DNA from: Bdellovibrio sp. UBA4095
GTDB taxonomy: Bacteria > Bdellovibrionota > Bdellovibrionia > Bdellovibrionales > Bdellovibrionaceae
DNA: 64,000 nt
Reading direction: 5' to 3'
Assembly: GCA_002381805.1 (NCBI GenBank)
Contig: DFXZ01000003.1
Span: 186,001-250,000, forward strand
Shown here: positions 35,406-43,828 of the stretch, in pieces
Layout of the letters: each line of letters starts with the position of its first letter
Position numbering within the stretch: position 1 is the stretch's first letter
Program-made: the position numbers and the translations under genes
Notes under the pieces: generated by a model
What the model saw: the letters and a program-made list of their open reading frames with translations, nothing else
What the model was told of the DNA's origin: nothing
Database searches by the model: none

Positions 35406-35824
35406 GATTCCTCCGTTTATTTTTATAAGAATAAGAATACCAGTCACTTCTTCACGAATTGGAAAAATCGGTCGGCTCTTTCATCTTTTCTCTTGTGAAA
35501 ATAAGTTTGACTAAACTTGGGTTCCAAAGGATCGCCCCCGAATTTCACTGGATCAAATACAGATGGCATTGGTTGACATAAAGCTGACATCTGGTGACAA
35601 ATTCGGCGTCTGTCAGTGTATTTTACAAGGCCTCGAAATGAGATTATGCCGAGGGTAAACTCTAATTTTTGTCTTACTGGTCAGTGATGTTGACGACCTA
35701 TGGATCCAGTGAAAAAAGGTGTCCTAACAAGAAATTGACACGACATCGGCGGATTTTCAGATATAAATGGCGCCATCGCCAAAAGGTTCTTTTATTAAAC
35801 GAAATGAAGACAAAGGATGGATGT
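35406..35824. other. Divergent intergenic region of 419 bases with repeated TGACA elements
   Basis: No gene is seen. TGACA occurs at 35574-35578, 35585-35589 and 35595-35599, spaced 11 and 10 bases apart, and inverted as TGTCA at 35611-35615. Nearer the small gene, GTGTC (35719-35723) and GACAC (35737-35741) form an inverted pair that overlaps a candidate -35 element. It separates the GH5 gene (minus) from the small secreted-protein gene (plus). Confidence 0.4.
35735..35767 (+). promoter_or_regulatory. Candidate sigma70 promoter for the small secreted protein
   Basis: A perfect TTGACA (35735-35740) is followed by an A/T-rich GATATAAA at 35760-35767; the best -10 (GATATA) is 19 bases downstream, slightly long. 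It lies 60 bases upstream of the gene at 35825. Confidence 0.45.
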
Positions 35825-36091
35825 ATGAAAATGATGATGATAGCTCTTCTCGCGCTTTCTTCTTCTTTAGCTGAAGCCAGTGAGAACTGCGCACTTCAGG
35901 CGGAAAGTCATTTGCGGAAGTACATTGTATCTGGCAGCTACACTCAGCCTGGTCAACTAATGGGGCAAACTGCAAAGGGTGATCTCATCTATGCGGTACG
36001 TACTAATCTCTTTGGCGGAGAAGCTCAGTACGAAGTTGTACTGACACCACATTGCGCTTATCTGAGTCATCGCTTGCTTTGGGCTGAATAA
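35825..36091 (+). CDS. Small secreted protein, unknown function
   Basis: AAAGGA is seven bases before the ATG. The 88-residue product starts with a short signal peptide (MKMMMIALLALSSSLAEAS) and has about 70 mature residues with two cysteines (ENCALQ and PHCAYL) that could form a disulfide. No known domain is recognised. The upstream in-frame extension of the open frame has no coding character. It is convergent with the sensor kinase gene, 18 bases apart. Confidence 0.7.
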   Translation: MKMMMIALLALSSSLAEASENCALQAESHLRKYIVSGSYTQPGQLMGQTAKGDLIYAVRTNLFGGEAQYEVVLTPHCAYLSHRLLWAE

Positions 36092-36109
36092 GCAAAACCA
36101 GCGCATCCG

Positions 36110-38674
36110 CTAAATACTCGGCAGAAAAATGATAAAACGGGTTTTGGTATTGTTGGGGTCCAAGTAGAATTTTCCGCCGTGAGACTGAATAATTCCTTGG
36201 GAAATACTTAAGCCTAAACCAACTCCTTCACCGACTTCTTTGGTAGTAAAGAATGGTTCCATAATTTTCTCGCGTAAATGCGCTGGAATGCCACTGCCAC
36301 TGTCTTCTACACTGACCTCAATGCCCGTGCCACTTCGTCGAGCTCTGATAGTGACGTTTTTTTCAGGAGCCAAGTTTACAGCATCAAAAGCATTGTTTAA
36401 CAAATTGAGCAGCACTTGAGATATCTGGTAAGGCCGCGCCTTCAGCTTCAGACCTGGCTCAACCTGAGTATCCAGATGAACCTGCGCGTGACGGAACTTA
36501 TCAATACAGAAACTGAGGGTGTCATCGACAATTTGGTTCAACTCAACCACTTCCATATCGTCGTGATTAGAATCTCGGGAATAGGTTCTAAGGCCTTTAA
36601 TTATCTTTGCGATTCGGTCTACGGTACTGTCGATTTGATCAATCCGTCTGACGACTTCCTCTGGAGGCAGCTCCTTTTTATGATTCCAGCTTTTCTTAAG
36701 GACACCCACATGACCTTTAATAATTGTTAAGGGGTTATTGATTTCGTGTGCGATCCCCCCGGCCATTTCGCCCAGACTGGCAAGTCGGGACGAGGTTAAC
36801 ATTCGAGCTTCTTGCTCTTGGAGCAGTCTTTCACGCTCTTTTTTTTGTGTGATATCTTCAAGCACACCGATATATCCCGTCAGCGAACCAAGTTCGTCAT
36901 AGATCGCATGAATAGACAAAACGGCATTGAACTTTTGCCCATTTTTAGCAATTAAAGTCCATTCACTTGCGGAGGCGTGGCGGCTCTCGCTCATGGCGAC
37001 CAGACAATCGAAGCCAGGCTCTACGTTTCTACCCAATTCTGTGCTTAACTCTTTCGCTCGCTCTTTCAATTCAACCGGATCATGCCAGACCACCGGTGAA
37101 GCCTGCTGTTCCACTAACTCGTGCTGACGATAGCCCAATGCTTTCTCTGCTGCTGTGTTAAAGGCTTTGACGACACCATTCTGATCCACAGAGATAAACA
37201 TTAAAGGTACGCTATTAATACTAGCCTCTTGCCACTTAAGAACGCGCTTCAGTCTTCGCTCTGAGAGTGTCGATTTTTGAAAGAATATGAGCGCCAAAAA
37301 CAACAATGATGAAACGCTCAGCCCGAACGTCAATACAACCGTCGGCATGATCGAAGCGTTTTCTCGAATCATCATTGCCCGAGGGGTAATTTTAATATTC
37401 CATCGCAAATTCAAAAACTGATAAACGGAAGTCTGGCTCCACTCTTCACCGCTTTCCTGTCCTTTCACTTTGAGTTCATGAACCAGAAAAGGATCGTTAT
37501 TTACCAAAAGTGCCGCGTTGAAGCCAGGCATATGAAGGTTGTGAATTAGAAAGGGACGCAAAGAAAGTTCTGCAGAGAGATAACCCAGAAAAACATCTTC
37601 CTTATAGACCGGATAAACCAATCCTATGCTGCCACTTTCGTTATCTTTTGCGATCGTGGTAAATTGCGGTTGTCGTACCTTCTGCGCCTGAAGCAATGAC
37701 GCTTGCACTTGGGAGTCATCGATCAACGTGGTATTTCGTGAATATATCCAGATTTTCTTTCCTTTGGCATTGTGCCAGGTGACGGACTTCAAGCCAGGGA
37801 AAGTGACAGTGTATTCTTCAATATCAAGAAGCCAAAGTTTTTTACTGTTATAGAGCCCGCCAGCCAAGCGCTTAGACATTGCCTTAAATGCCTGCGCCAT
37901 GGGAAAAAAACTATTATCTAAGTTGTTCTTGAGATGACCGATCTCGATTCTGGTCAGGCGATGATTTCGCTCAACATCTCTAAACAACAGAAGTTGCCAG
38001 ATCCATACCGTTAAGAGTATCCCGCACACCAGAACATAATAGGGAAAGAAGGCAGCTCGCGACTTTTCTTTCTTACGGATATCTCGATATGCCACCAGTA
38101 AATAGGCAATCGCTAGAAGGATGAAACAAATGCTTGCCAGCAAAGATATGCGGGGCAGCTCTCCTGAAAGATATTTGGAATTAAAGTCCAAGAGAAAGCT
38201 CAAAATTCCAACCGTCCCTAGGGAAATCACTACGGACGAACCGATCACAGCTGCAAAATGTGCATAGGTACGACCACGATAGAGATTCACCAAAGACAGA
38301 ACCAGAAAGCACAAAGCCGCACTGGAAGACATACCCACAGACTCTGCATCGCTGGTCAACAACCCCAGAAAGAACTGATCTGAACCGGAAAATGCGAAAG
38401 CTTCTTCAAGCAGCTTCAGTCCGGCAATCGTCAATACAAAAAAAGAACACAGACGAGAAAACCATCTGTTCCAAGCTTTTTTATAAATCAATCCCAGGCA
38501 TAATACTATTAGCAGAAGTGCCGTATTGAACGCCATGGGCGAAATGGAAAGAGGTCCTCCTCGGACAATATAGGGGTTGCCTAAGACCCAACCTGCCATC
38601 ACCACAACACTGGTAGTGATCACAGCAACCAAGAGTAGTCGCGGTAAAAGGACTTTTAAATTACTGGATAACAC
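36110..38674 (-). CDS. Membrane sensor histidine kinase (multi-TM, CHASE-like, PAS, HisKA, HATPase)
   Basis: The N-terminal 230 residues contain about seven hydrophobic helices. An extracytoplasmic domain resembling CHASE follows (about 235-440, with IGLVYPVYKEDVFLGYLSAEL), then another helix (about 447-468), a PAS domain (about 485-610, MFISVDQNGVVKAFN...ALGY), and a kinase core with His643 in GGIAHEINNPLT and HATPase boxes (NLLNNAFDAV, DSGSGIP, GVGLGLSIS). There is no receiver domain and no partner regulator is adjacent. The GTG start lies inside the 3' end of rel (14-base overlap), so it is co-expressed with the stringent-response enzyme. Confidence 0.9.
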   Translation of the reverse strand: MLSSNLKVLLPRLLLVAVITTSVVVMAGWVLGNPYIVRGGPLSISPMAFNTALLLIVLCLGLIYKKAWNRWFSRLCSFFVLTIAGLKLLEEAFAFSGSDQFFLGLLTSDAESVGMSSSAALCFLVLSLVNLYRGRTYAHFAAVIGSSVVISLGTVGILSFLLDFNSKYLSGELPRISLLASICFILLAIAYLLVAYRDIRKKEKSRAAFFPYYVLVCGILLTVWIWQLLLFRDVERNHRLTRIEIGHLKNNLDNSFFPMAQAFKAMSKRLAGGLYNSKKLWLLDIEEYTVTFPGLKSVTWHNAKGKKIWIYSRNTTLIDDSQVQASLLQAQKVRQPQFTTIAKDNESGSIGLVYPVYKEDVFLGYLSAELSLRPFLIHNLHMPGFNAALLVNNDPFLVHELKVKGQESGEEWSQTSVYQFLNLRWNIKITPRAMMIRENASIMPTVVLTFGLSVSSLLFLALIFFQKSTLSERRLKRVLKWQEASINSVPLMFISVDQNGVVKAFNTAAEKALGYRQHELVEQQASPVVWHDPVELKERAKELSTELGRNVEPGFDCLVAMSESRHASASEWTLIAKNGQKFNAVLSIHAIYDELGSLTGYIGVLEDITQKKERERLLQEQEARMLTSSRLASLGEMAGGIAHEINNPLTIIKGHVGVLKKSWNHKKELPPEEVVRRIDQIDSTVDRIAKIIKGLRTYSRDSNHDDMEVVELNQIVDDTLSFCIDKFRHAQVHLDTQVEPGLKLKARPYQISQVLLNLLNNAFDAVNLAPEKNVTIRARRSGTGIEVSVEDSGSGIPAHLREKIMEPFFTTKEVGEGVGLGLSISQGIIQSHGGKFYLDPNNTKTRFIIFLPSI

Positions 38675-40877
38675 GGGTCACGCCAATGATGCCCTTGATT
38701 TTCTGAATCTCATAGATTGCTTGATTCAACTGCGAAGCATCTGTAACGCTGACTTCAAAATGACAGACAGCTTTTTTGTCTTTCGTTGTGCGAATCTGAG
38801 CCGACTGAATATTAATACCCTGTTGAGCAAAGGCTTCTGACATCAGTTTGAGCAATCCAGGAATATCCTGAGAAATAATCTTCAAACGAACAATCCGCTC
38901 CTGACCTTCTCCAGCCTGCTTGACGTTCCAGGTGACATCCACTTTACGAAGCTGATCGAATTCGAAAGCTTTTCGGCAATCACTGCGATGTATAGAGATA
39001 CCTCGCCCCCGACTTATAAAGCCCACGATAGGATCCCCGGGAATGGGATGGCAACACTTGGCATAGTGAACCAAGACATCGTCCATTCCATCGACGCTAA
39101 TAATTGAATTTGTTTTTCGAGTCTTATTTGTAGCCGCCCTCATCACCTTTTGCATAAAGGTGGAGTCATCGGATTTCGCCGCTTCCTTCGCGATTCCCTC
39201 GGGACTCAGTCTCTCTACCAGAATTCGAGTTTCTGTTTTACCGTAACCGACATTAACGTAAAGCTCGTCCAAATCCGCAAGGCCATGATCCTTTAAATAT
39301 TGCTCAAAGGCTGGCCCCTTAAGGTATTTAACCGCCGCCATACCAAACTTGCGGAATTCTTTTTCGACAAGTTCTTTCCCCAGCATGATGGCGCGACGGC
39401 GCTGCTCTTCTTTAACAAAAGCGCGAATTTTTGCTTTAGCTTTATTAGTGACGACAAACTTAAGCCAATCTTTCGATGGCACCTGAGTTTTCGAAGTCAT
39501 AATTTCGACAGTGTCGCCGTTCTGAAGCTGATACTTTAACGGCACCATTTTGCCGTTGACTCGAGCACCGACGCATTGGTTGCCAAGCTCGGTGTGAACA
39601 GCGTAGGCAAAGTCGACAGGCGTAGCGCTTTCCGGAAGCTCACGCACATCCCCATTCGGAGTGAAAACATAAATTTCGGTTTCGAACAAATCTGTTTTAA
39701 CCGTGTCCAAGAACTCATCAGGACTGCGCACTTGCTGATGCCAAGTAACCAAATCTCGCAACCAGTTAGCCTGTTGCAGATTTGCATCGTCTTCCATCTT
39801 ACCGCGCTCTTTGTATTTCCAATGAGCTGCGATACCTTTTTCCGCAATAAGATGCATTTCCTGGGTGCGTATTTGAATTTCAATACGTTCTCCACCAGGT
39901 CCCATCACCGTCGTATGTAGCGACTGATAATGATTCGTCTTAGGCATGGCGATGAAATCTTTGAATCGACCTGGAATAGGTTTCCATAACGAGTGAATCA
40001 AACCCAATACTGCGTAGCATTCCGCTACAGAATTGACGATCACACGGAAAGCCAGAATATCATAAACCTGATCGTAGTCGATATTCCGCGACTGCATCTT
40101 TCGATAGATGGACCACAAATGTTTCGACCGTCCAAAGACATCGAACTTGAAACCCGCTTTGGAAAGTTCCTTATTGATCAGGCTCATTACTTCTTCAATG
40201 TAACGATTTTGCTCAGACTCCGTCTTACGAATCTGTTGAATCAGTTCGTAATACATATCGGGTCGATAATACCGAAAACAGAGATCTTCAAGCTCTGTTT
40301 TCAGTGAACTGATACCCATTCTTCCGGCCAAAGGACAATAAATCTCCAGCGTCTCAAGAGCGATTCGCTCTTGCTTTTCAAAGGGCATGAAGTTCAGTGT
40401 GCGCATATTGTGCAGTCGATCGGCTAACTTGACCAGAATCACACGCACATCTTTACCCATCGCCACGATCATCTTGCGAATATTCTCGCCCTGTTTTTCG
40501 TGGCTGTTCTTAAATTTCATCTGGCCGATCTTAGTTACGCCATCGACAAGATGAGCAATCACCTCGCCAAACTCTCGGCGAATATCCTCCAGAGTGGCTT
40601 CGGTGTCTTCAACGGTGTCGTGCAACAAGCCTGTTGCGATCGTATCGAGATCAAGATGAAGATCCGCTAAAATGGCGGCAACAGACAGTGGATGGGAAAT
40701 ATAGGGTTCGCCACTACGGCGAATCTGCCCTTCATGCATTCTTTCAGAAAAATGGTAGGCCTTCTCGATGACGCTGAGATCCCCATTCGGAAAATAAGTC
40801 CGAATTCGTACCAGAAGATCTTCGAGTGTTTTAACGGGCTTATTTGTTAAGCTTTCCTCTTTCAGGAACTCCACCAT
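38661..40877 (-). CDS. rel: Bifunctional (p)ppGpp synthetase/hydrolase Rel
   Basis: Domains in order: HD hydrolase (H62 in YISHPL, HD86-87 and ED90-91 in LLHDTVEDT), synthetase (about 240-380, with YDILAFRVI, RFKDFIAMPKTNHYQSLHT and IEIQIRTQEMH), TGS (about 405-465, YVFTPNGDVRELP), a helical/zinc-finger-like region with CCHPIPGDPIVG, and a C-terminal ACT domain. The RFKD motif is the RXKD type seen in bifunctional Rel/SpoT enzymes rather than RelA. It makes and degrades (p)ppGpp in response to starvation. It lies downstream of rpoZ but behind a terminator. GGAAGA precedes the ATG. Confidence 0.95.
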   Translation of the reverse strand: MVEFLKEESLTNKPVKTLEDLLVRIRTYFPNGDLSVIEKAYHFSERMHEGQIRRSGEPYISHPLSVAAILADLHLDLDTIATGLLHDTVEDTEATLEDIRREFGEVIAHLVDGVTKIGQMKFKNSHEKQGENIRKMIVAMGKDVRVILVKLADRLHNMRTLNFMPFEKQERIALETLEIYCPLAGRMGISSLKTELEDLCFRYYRPDMYYELIQQIRKTESEQNRYIEEVMSLINKELSKAGFKFDVFGRSKHLWSIYRKMQSRNIDYDQVYDILAFRVIVNSVAECYAVLGLIHSLWKPIPGRFKDFIAMPKTNHYQSLHTTVMGPGGERIEIQIRTQEMHLIAEKGIAAHWKYKERGKMEDDANLQQANWLRDLVTWHQQVRSPDEFLDTVKTDLFETEIYVFTPNGDVRELPESATPVDFAYAVHTELGNQCVGARVNGKMVPLKYQLQNGDTVEIMTSKTQVPSKDWLKFVVTNKAKAKIRAFVKEEQRRRAIMLGKELVEKEFRKFGMAAVKYLKGPAFEQYLKDHGLADLDELYVNVGYGKTETRILVERLSPEGIAKEAAKSDDSTFMQKVMRAATNKTRKTNSIISVDGMDDVLVHYAKCCHPIPGDPIVGFISRGRGISIHRSDCRKAFEFDQLRKVDVTWNVKQAGEGQERIVRLKIISQDIPGLLKLMSEAFAQQGINIQSAQIRTTKDKKAVCHFEVSVTDASQLNQAIYEIQKIKGIIGVTRVIQ

Positions 40878-41046
40878 ATTCTTCCAGCTTACCTGAGGAC
40901 CTTGGACTCTCCAACTAAGATTTCAAGGCAAACTCAAATTTATCAGTATTTTTAGGGATTTAGACTTTGGTTCGGCTCGCTAAAAAACCACCCATTTTAA
41001 GTCCGCATCTTGTGGGCCTCTTCGGCTTTTGCACAGATCTTCTAAA

Positions 41047-41085
41047 ACAAAAAAGCCCTCCATTTGCATGAGAGGGCTTCATAAT
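41047..41085 (-). terminator. Intrinsic terminator after rpoZ
   Basis: On the minus strand GCCCTC, an 11-base loop and GAGGGC are followed by TTTTTTGTTTT. It lies about 25 bases after the rpoZ stop and upstream of rel, so rel probably needs read-through or its own promoter in 40878-41046. Confidence 0.88.
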
Positions 41086-41107
41086 TCACCTATAAGAGAG
41101 GAAAAGC

Positions 41108-41347
41108 TTATTTGTTCAGATCTTTTTCGATCTGCTTGATAGCGTCTTGTGAGTCGAGGTGCTCCTGATAACCCACATTGCCAATCGCAACTTCACGAAG
41201 TGCGCTCACGATATACTTATTGCTACGAGTGGACACAGTCGCTTCAGCGCCTTTCAGAAGTTGCTTGGCTCTCTTTGAAACCATCAACACAAGAGCAAAT
41301 CTGTTAGGAACTTTTTCTAAGCAATCTTCAACTGTTACGCGAGCCAT
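41108..41347 (-). CDS. rpoZ: RNA polymerase omega subunit
   Basis: The 79-residue protein MARVTVEDCLEKVPNRFALVLMVSKRAKQL matches omega, including the NRFxLVLxxxxRAxQL helix that latches the beta' subunit. GGAGG is five bases before the ATG. The gmk-rpoZ-rel gene order is common in Proteobacteria and relatives, and omega is linked to the ppGpp response of RNA polymerase in other bacteria. Confidence 0.95.
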   Translation of the reverse strand: MARVTVEDCLEKVPNRFALVLMVSKRAKQLLKGAEATVSTRSNKYIVSALREVAIGNVGYQEHLDSQDAIKQIEKDLNK

Positions 41348-41428
41348 TCATGCCTCCGGGTTCTCGGTTGTCTTGGACTGCGTTCATTCAAACTCGAAAC
41401 AGCGCAAGATCAGAGGGGTAAGCTACCG

Positions 41429-41989
41429 CTAAGATAGCAATTTTTCAATGATTTTTTTAAATTCCGAGTAGGATTGCTCAAATTGATCATTAACGATTTG
41501 AAAATCAAACTTGGGAGCTTCAAGCATTTCCTTTTCGGCGTTGGCCATACGGATGTCGATATCCTTAGGAACTCCCCCGTCCCGCTTTTCAATCCTGCGA
41601 CGCAATTCATCAATTGACGGTGGAATAATGAAAATTGTCTTTGCTTCCGGGTACTTAAGCTTAAATGTAGCAACCCCTTGGATGTCGATGTCCATGATCG
41701 CGCATTTTCCTTGGGACCAGGTCGTTTCGAGCGAGCTGTAGGAGGTGCCGTAGAAATTCGTGTGCACTTTGGCCCATTCGACGAAAAAGTTCTTGGAAAT
41801 TTTGCTCTGAAAGTCCTCGGGAGTGATGAAATGGTACGGATGTCCTTCACTCTCCCCTTTGCGCATGGCTCGCGTTGTAAACGTGATGATGTCCACCAAA
41901 CGAGAGTCCTCTTTGGTGATCTTTTCGACGAAGCTGCTTTTTCCTGCGCCACTTGGAGCGGCGACAATAATCATTGTCGTTTTCATCAT
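41429..41989 (-). CDS. gmk: Guanylate kinase
   Basis: The P-loop APSGAGKSS, the GMP-binding segment TTRAMRKGESEGHPYHFI and DIDIQGV are diagnostic for guanylate kinase, which phosphorylates GMP to GDP. The start overlaps the yicC stop by four bases; a second ATG at 41986 is equally possible. Length (186 residues) is slightly short but complete. Confidence 0.96.
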   Translation of the reverse strand: MMKTTMIIVAAPSGAGKSSFVEKITKEDSRLVDIITFTTRAMRKGESEGHPYHFITPEDFQSKISKNFFVEWAKVHTNFYGTSYSSLETTWSQGKCAIMDIDIQGVATFKLKYPEAKTIFIIPPSIDELRRRIEKRDGGVPKDIDIRMANAEKEMLEAPKFDFQIVNDQFEQSYSEFKKIIEKLLS

Positions 41990-42864
41990 TGAACGTTTTG
42001 AACCTGTTCTCTTAATCTTTCAATTAGGGTTTTTGCTTCTACCACAGATTGAGTGATTCTGGCTACCTGAGACTTTGAACCGATCGTATTCACTTCGCGC
42101 AGCAATTCCTGCGTGTAGAAATCCAGTTTTTTACCTTCGGTTTTTGGCGAACCAACTAAAAGACGATAGTTTTTTATATGCTCGTTCAAACGAGTGATTT
42201 CCTCATTTATGTCAGCTTTTTCAAGCTGGATCACAATTTCTTGAGAGAGACGATTGGGATCGATCTCATTGCCTTTTAAACGGGCCCGAATTTTCTGCTC
42301 GAACTTTTCTTGAAGCTGAGCATTCACTTCACCTCGTAAAGAGCTGATATTTTTGATTTGCTTTTCAAGAGCCGCTAAAAGCTTTTCAAGATCTTTGCGT
42401 AATGCTTTACCTTCACGCATCCGTTCATTGTCGCAATTTCTGCATGCCTCAGTGAAAGCCTTTTTTAATAGCTTATCTTCCCCAGTGAAAAGCTCGTAAC
42501 TTTCTTCGATTTTCACCACATCAGGGAGTCTTGCTAATACTTCAAGATGAACTTGAAATGGCACGCCTAAGTGTTTGGAAATCTGCTTATAGGCGGACAG
42601 ATACTTCTTTGCGAGGTTCTCATTCACAATCATCTCTGCCTTACTCGCCGTGTTTTTCACTCGGCGAGAAACAAAAACATCAACGGTCCCGCGGAGCAGT
42701 GTTTGGGCTAATATTTTCTTTAGTTCCGCCTCATGGGGCACGAACTCGCGTGGCAGATGAAAACGCGGCTCTAGATAGCGTCCGTTCACGGCACGAATGC
42801 TCACTTCAACCGTCACATCTTTTGATTGCACCCTCGCGGTGCCGTATCCAGTCATGCTCTTCAT
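41986..42864 (-). CDS. yicC: YicC family endoribonuclease-like protein
   Basis: The start MKSMTGYGTARVQ and the end GSKSQVARITQSVVEAKTLIERLREQVQNVQ are the most conserved parts of the YicC/YloC family. The centre is a coiled-coil-rich region. The family has been described as RNases and commonly lies next to gmk. GGAG precedes the ATG. It overlaps gmk by four bases and is 34 bases after miaA, so it belongs to the same operon. Confidence 0.94.
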   Translation of the reverse strand: MKSMTGYGTARVQSKDVTVEVSIRAVNGRYLEPRFHLPREFVPHEAELKKILAQTLLRGTVDVFVSRRVKNTASKAEMIVNENLAKKYLSAYKQISKHLGVPFQVHLEVLARLPDVVKIEESYELFTGEDKLLKKAFTEACRNCDNERMREGKALRKDLEKLLAALEKQIKNISSLRGEVNAQLQEKFEQKIRARLKGNEIDPNRLSQEIVIQLEKADINEEITRLNEHIKNYRLLVGSPKTEGKKLDFYTQELLREVNTIGSKSQVARITQSVVEAKTLIERLREQVQNVQ

Positions 42865-42898
42865 AATAACTCCATTTTTGACTTGCGGCGCAATTCGG

Positions 42899-43828
42899 TC
42901 AAGACCTCAGAAATTTCTCGACCAACTCGCGGACCTGCACAAAACCACTTTCACCATCACACCAATGAATGTCTTGATCTCTCTGAAACCAAGTTCGCTG
43001 GCGCTTGGCAAGTTGGGAAGTATTTTTAACTACTTCCTCAAACAGCTCATTTTCATTCATTTGCCCAGCAAGGTACTTCTGAGTTTCCTTATAGCCAACA
43101 CTGCTCATAGGAGCCCAAGAGACTAGACCTTGATCAAGCAACCCCCGCACCTCGTCTACCAATCCCAGTTGAAGCATTTTTTGCGTTCTCTGCTGAATAC
43201 GCAGACGGAGCTTTTCACGATCCCAAGCTGGGCCCACCTTAAGCAATGGATAAGGGAAAGGTGTCTGTTTTTCAGAAAACTCTTTCTGAATTTGCGTCAC
43301 GCTTTTACCCTGAGTGCGAATTAACTCGATGGCTCGCCCAATACGGTAAGGGTCTGTCACATGAATCTTCGCGCCATATTCAGGATCGATGGTCATTAGC
43401 TCTTGGTGCAATTTTTCCGCTCCGCCCGGCTGTGCGATCTCTGCTGCGACATCGGCCTGTATTTTTTCAGGAATAGTCGTGACAGGATACATGCCTTTTT
43501 CGATCGCCATAAAATAAAAGCCAGTCCCCCCAACGACAAAAACCGGAGCATCGTCAGAAAGACTCCTCAGGCAATCATGAAAGTCCCGACTGTAAACTCC
43601 AGCAGTCATTTCTTGTGGAGGCAGAACATAATCAAAAAGATAATGTGGTACCAACGCCCGCTCTTGTGCTGTTGGTTTGGCCGCCCCAATATCCAGATGT
43701 TTATAAACCTGGACAGAATCGCAGTTGACGATTACGCCACGGAATTCTTGAGCAAGCTTAAGAGCCCAATCTGATTTTCCGCTCGCGGTTGTGCCGACGA
43801 CAAATATGACTGGTTTCTTTTTCATCAC
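42899..43828 (-). CDS. miaA: tRNA dimethylallyltransferase MiaA
   Basis: The P-loop GTTASGKSDWAL, the segment NCDSVQVYKHLDIGAAKPT and VGGTGFY are MiaA motifs, and QRTWFQRD is conserved near the C-terminus. The enzyme adds a dimethylallyl group to A37 of tRNAs reading UNN codons. Length (309 residues) is normal. The start overlaps the mutL stop by four bases. Confidence 0.95.
   Translation of the reverse strand: MMKKKPVIFVVGTTASGKSDWALKLAQEFRGVIVNCDSVQVYKHLDIGAAKPTAQERALVPHYLFDYVLPPQEMTAGVYSRDFHDCLRSLSDDAPVFVVGGTGFYFMAIEKGMYPVTTIPEKIQADVAAEIAQPGGAEKLHQELMTIDPEYGAKIHVTDPYRIGRAIELIRTQGKSVTQIQKEFSEKQTPFPYPLLKVGPAWDREKLRLRIQQRTQKMLQLGLVDEVRGLLDQGLVSWAPMSSVGYKETQKYLAGQMNENELFEEVVKNTSQLAKRQRTWFQRDQDIHWCDGESGFVQVRELVEKFLRS

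Noticed and set aside
41410..41967. Long open frame on the minus strand overlapping gmk
   Set aside because: It is a frame-shifted shadow of guanylate kinase; the product is Ser/Arg/Lys-rich with no domain.
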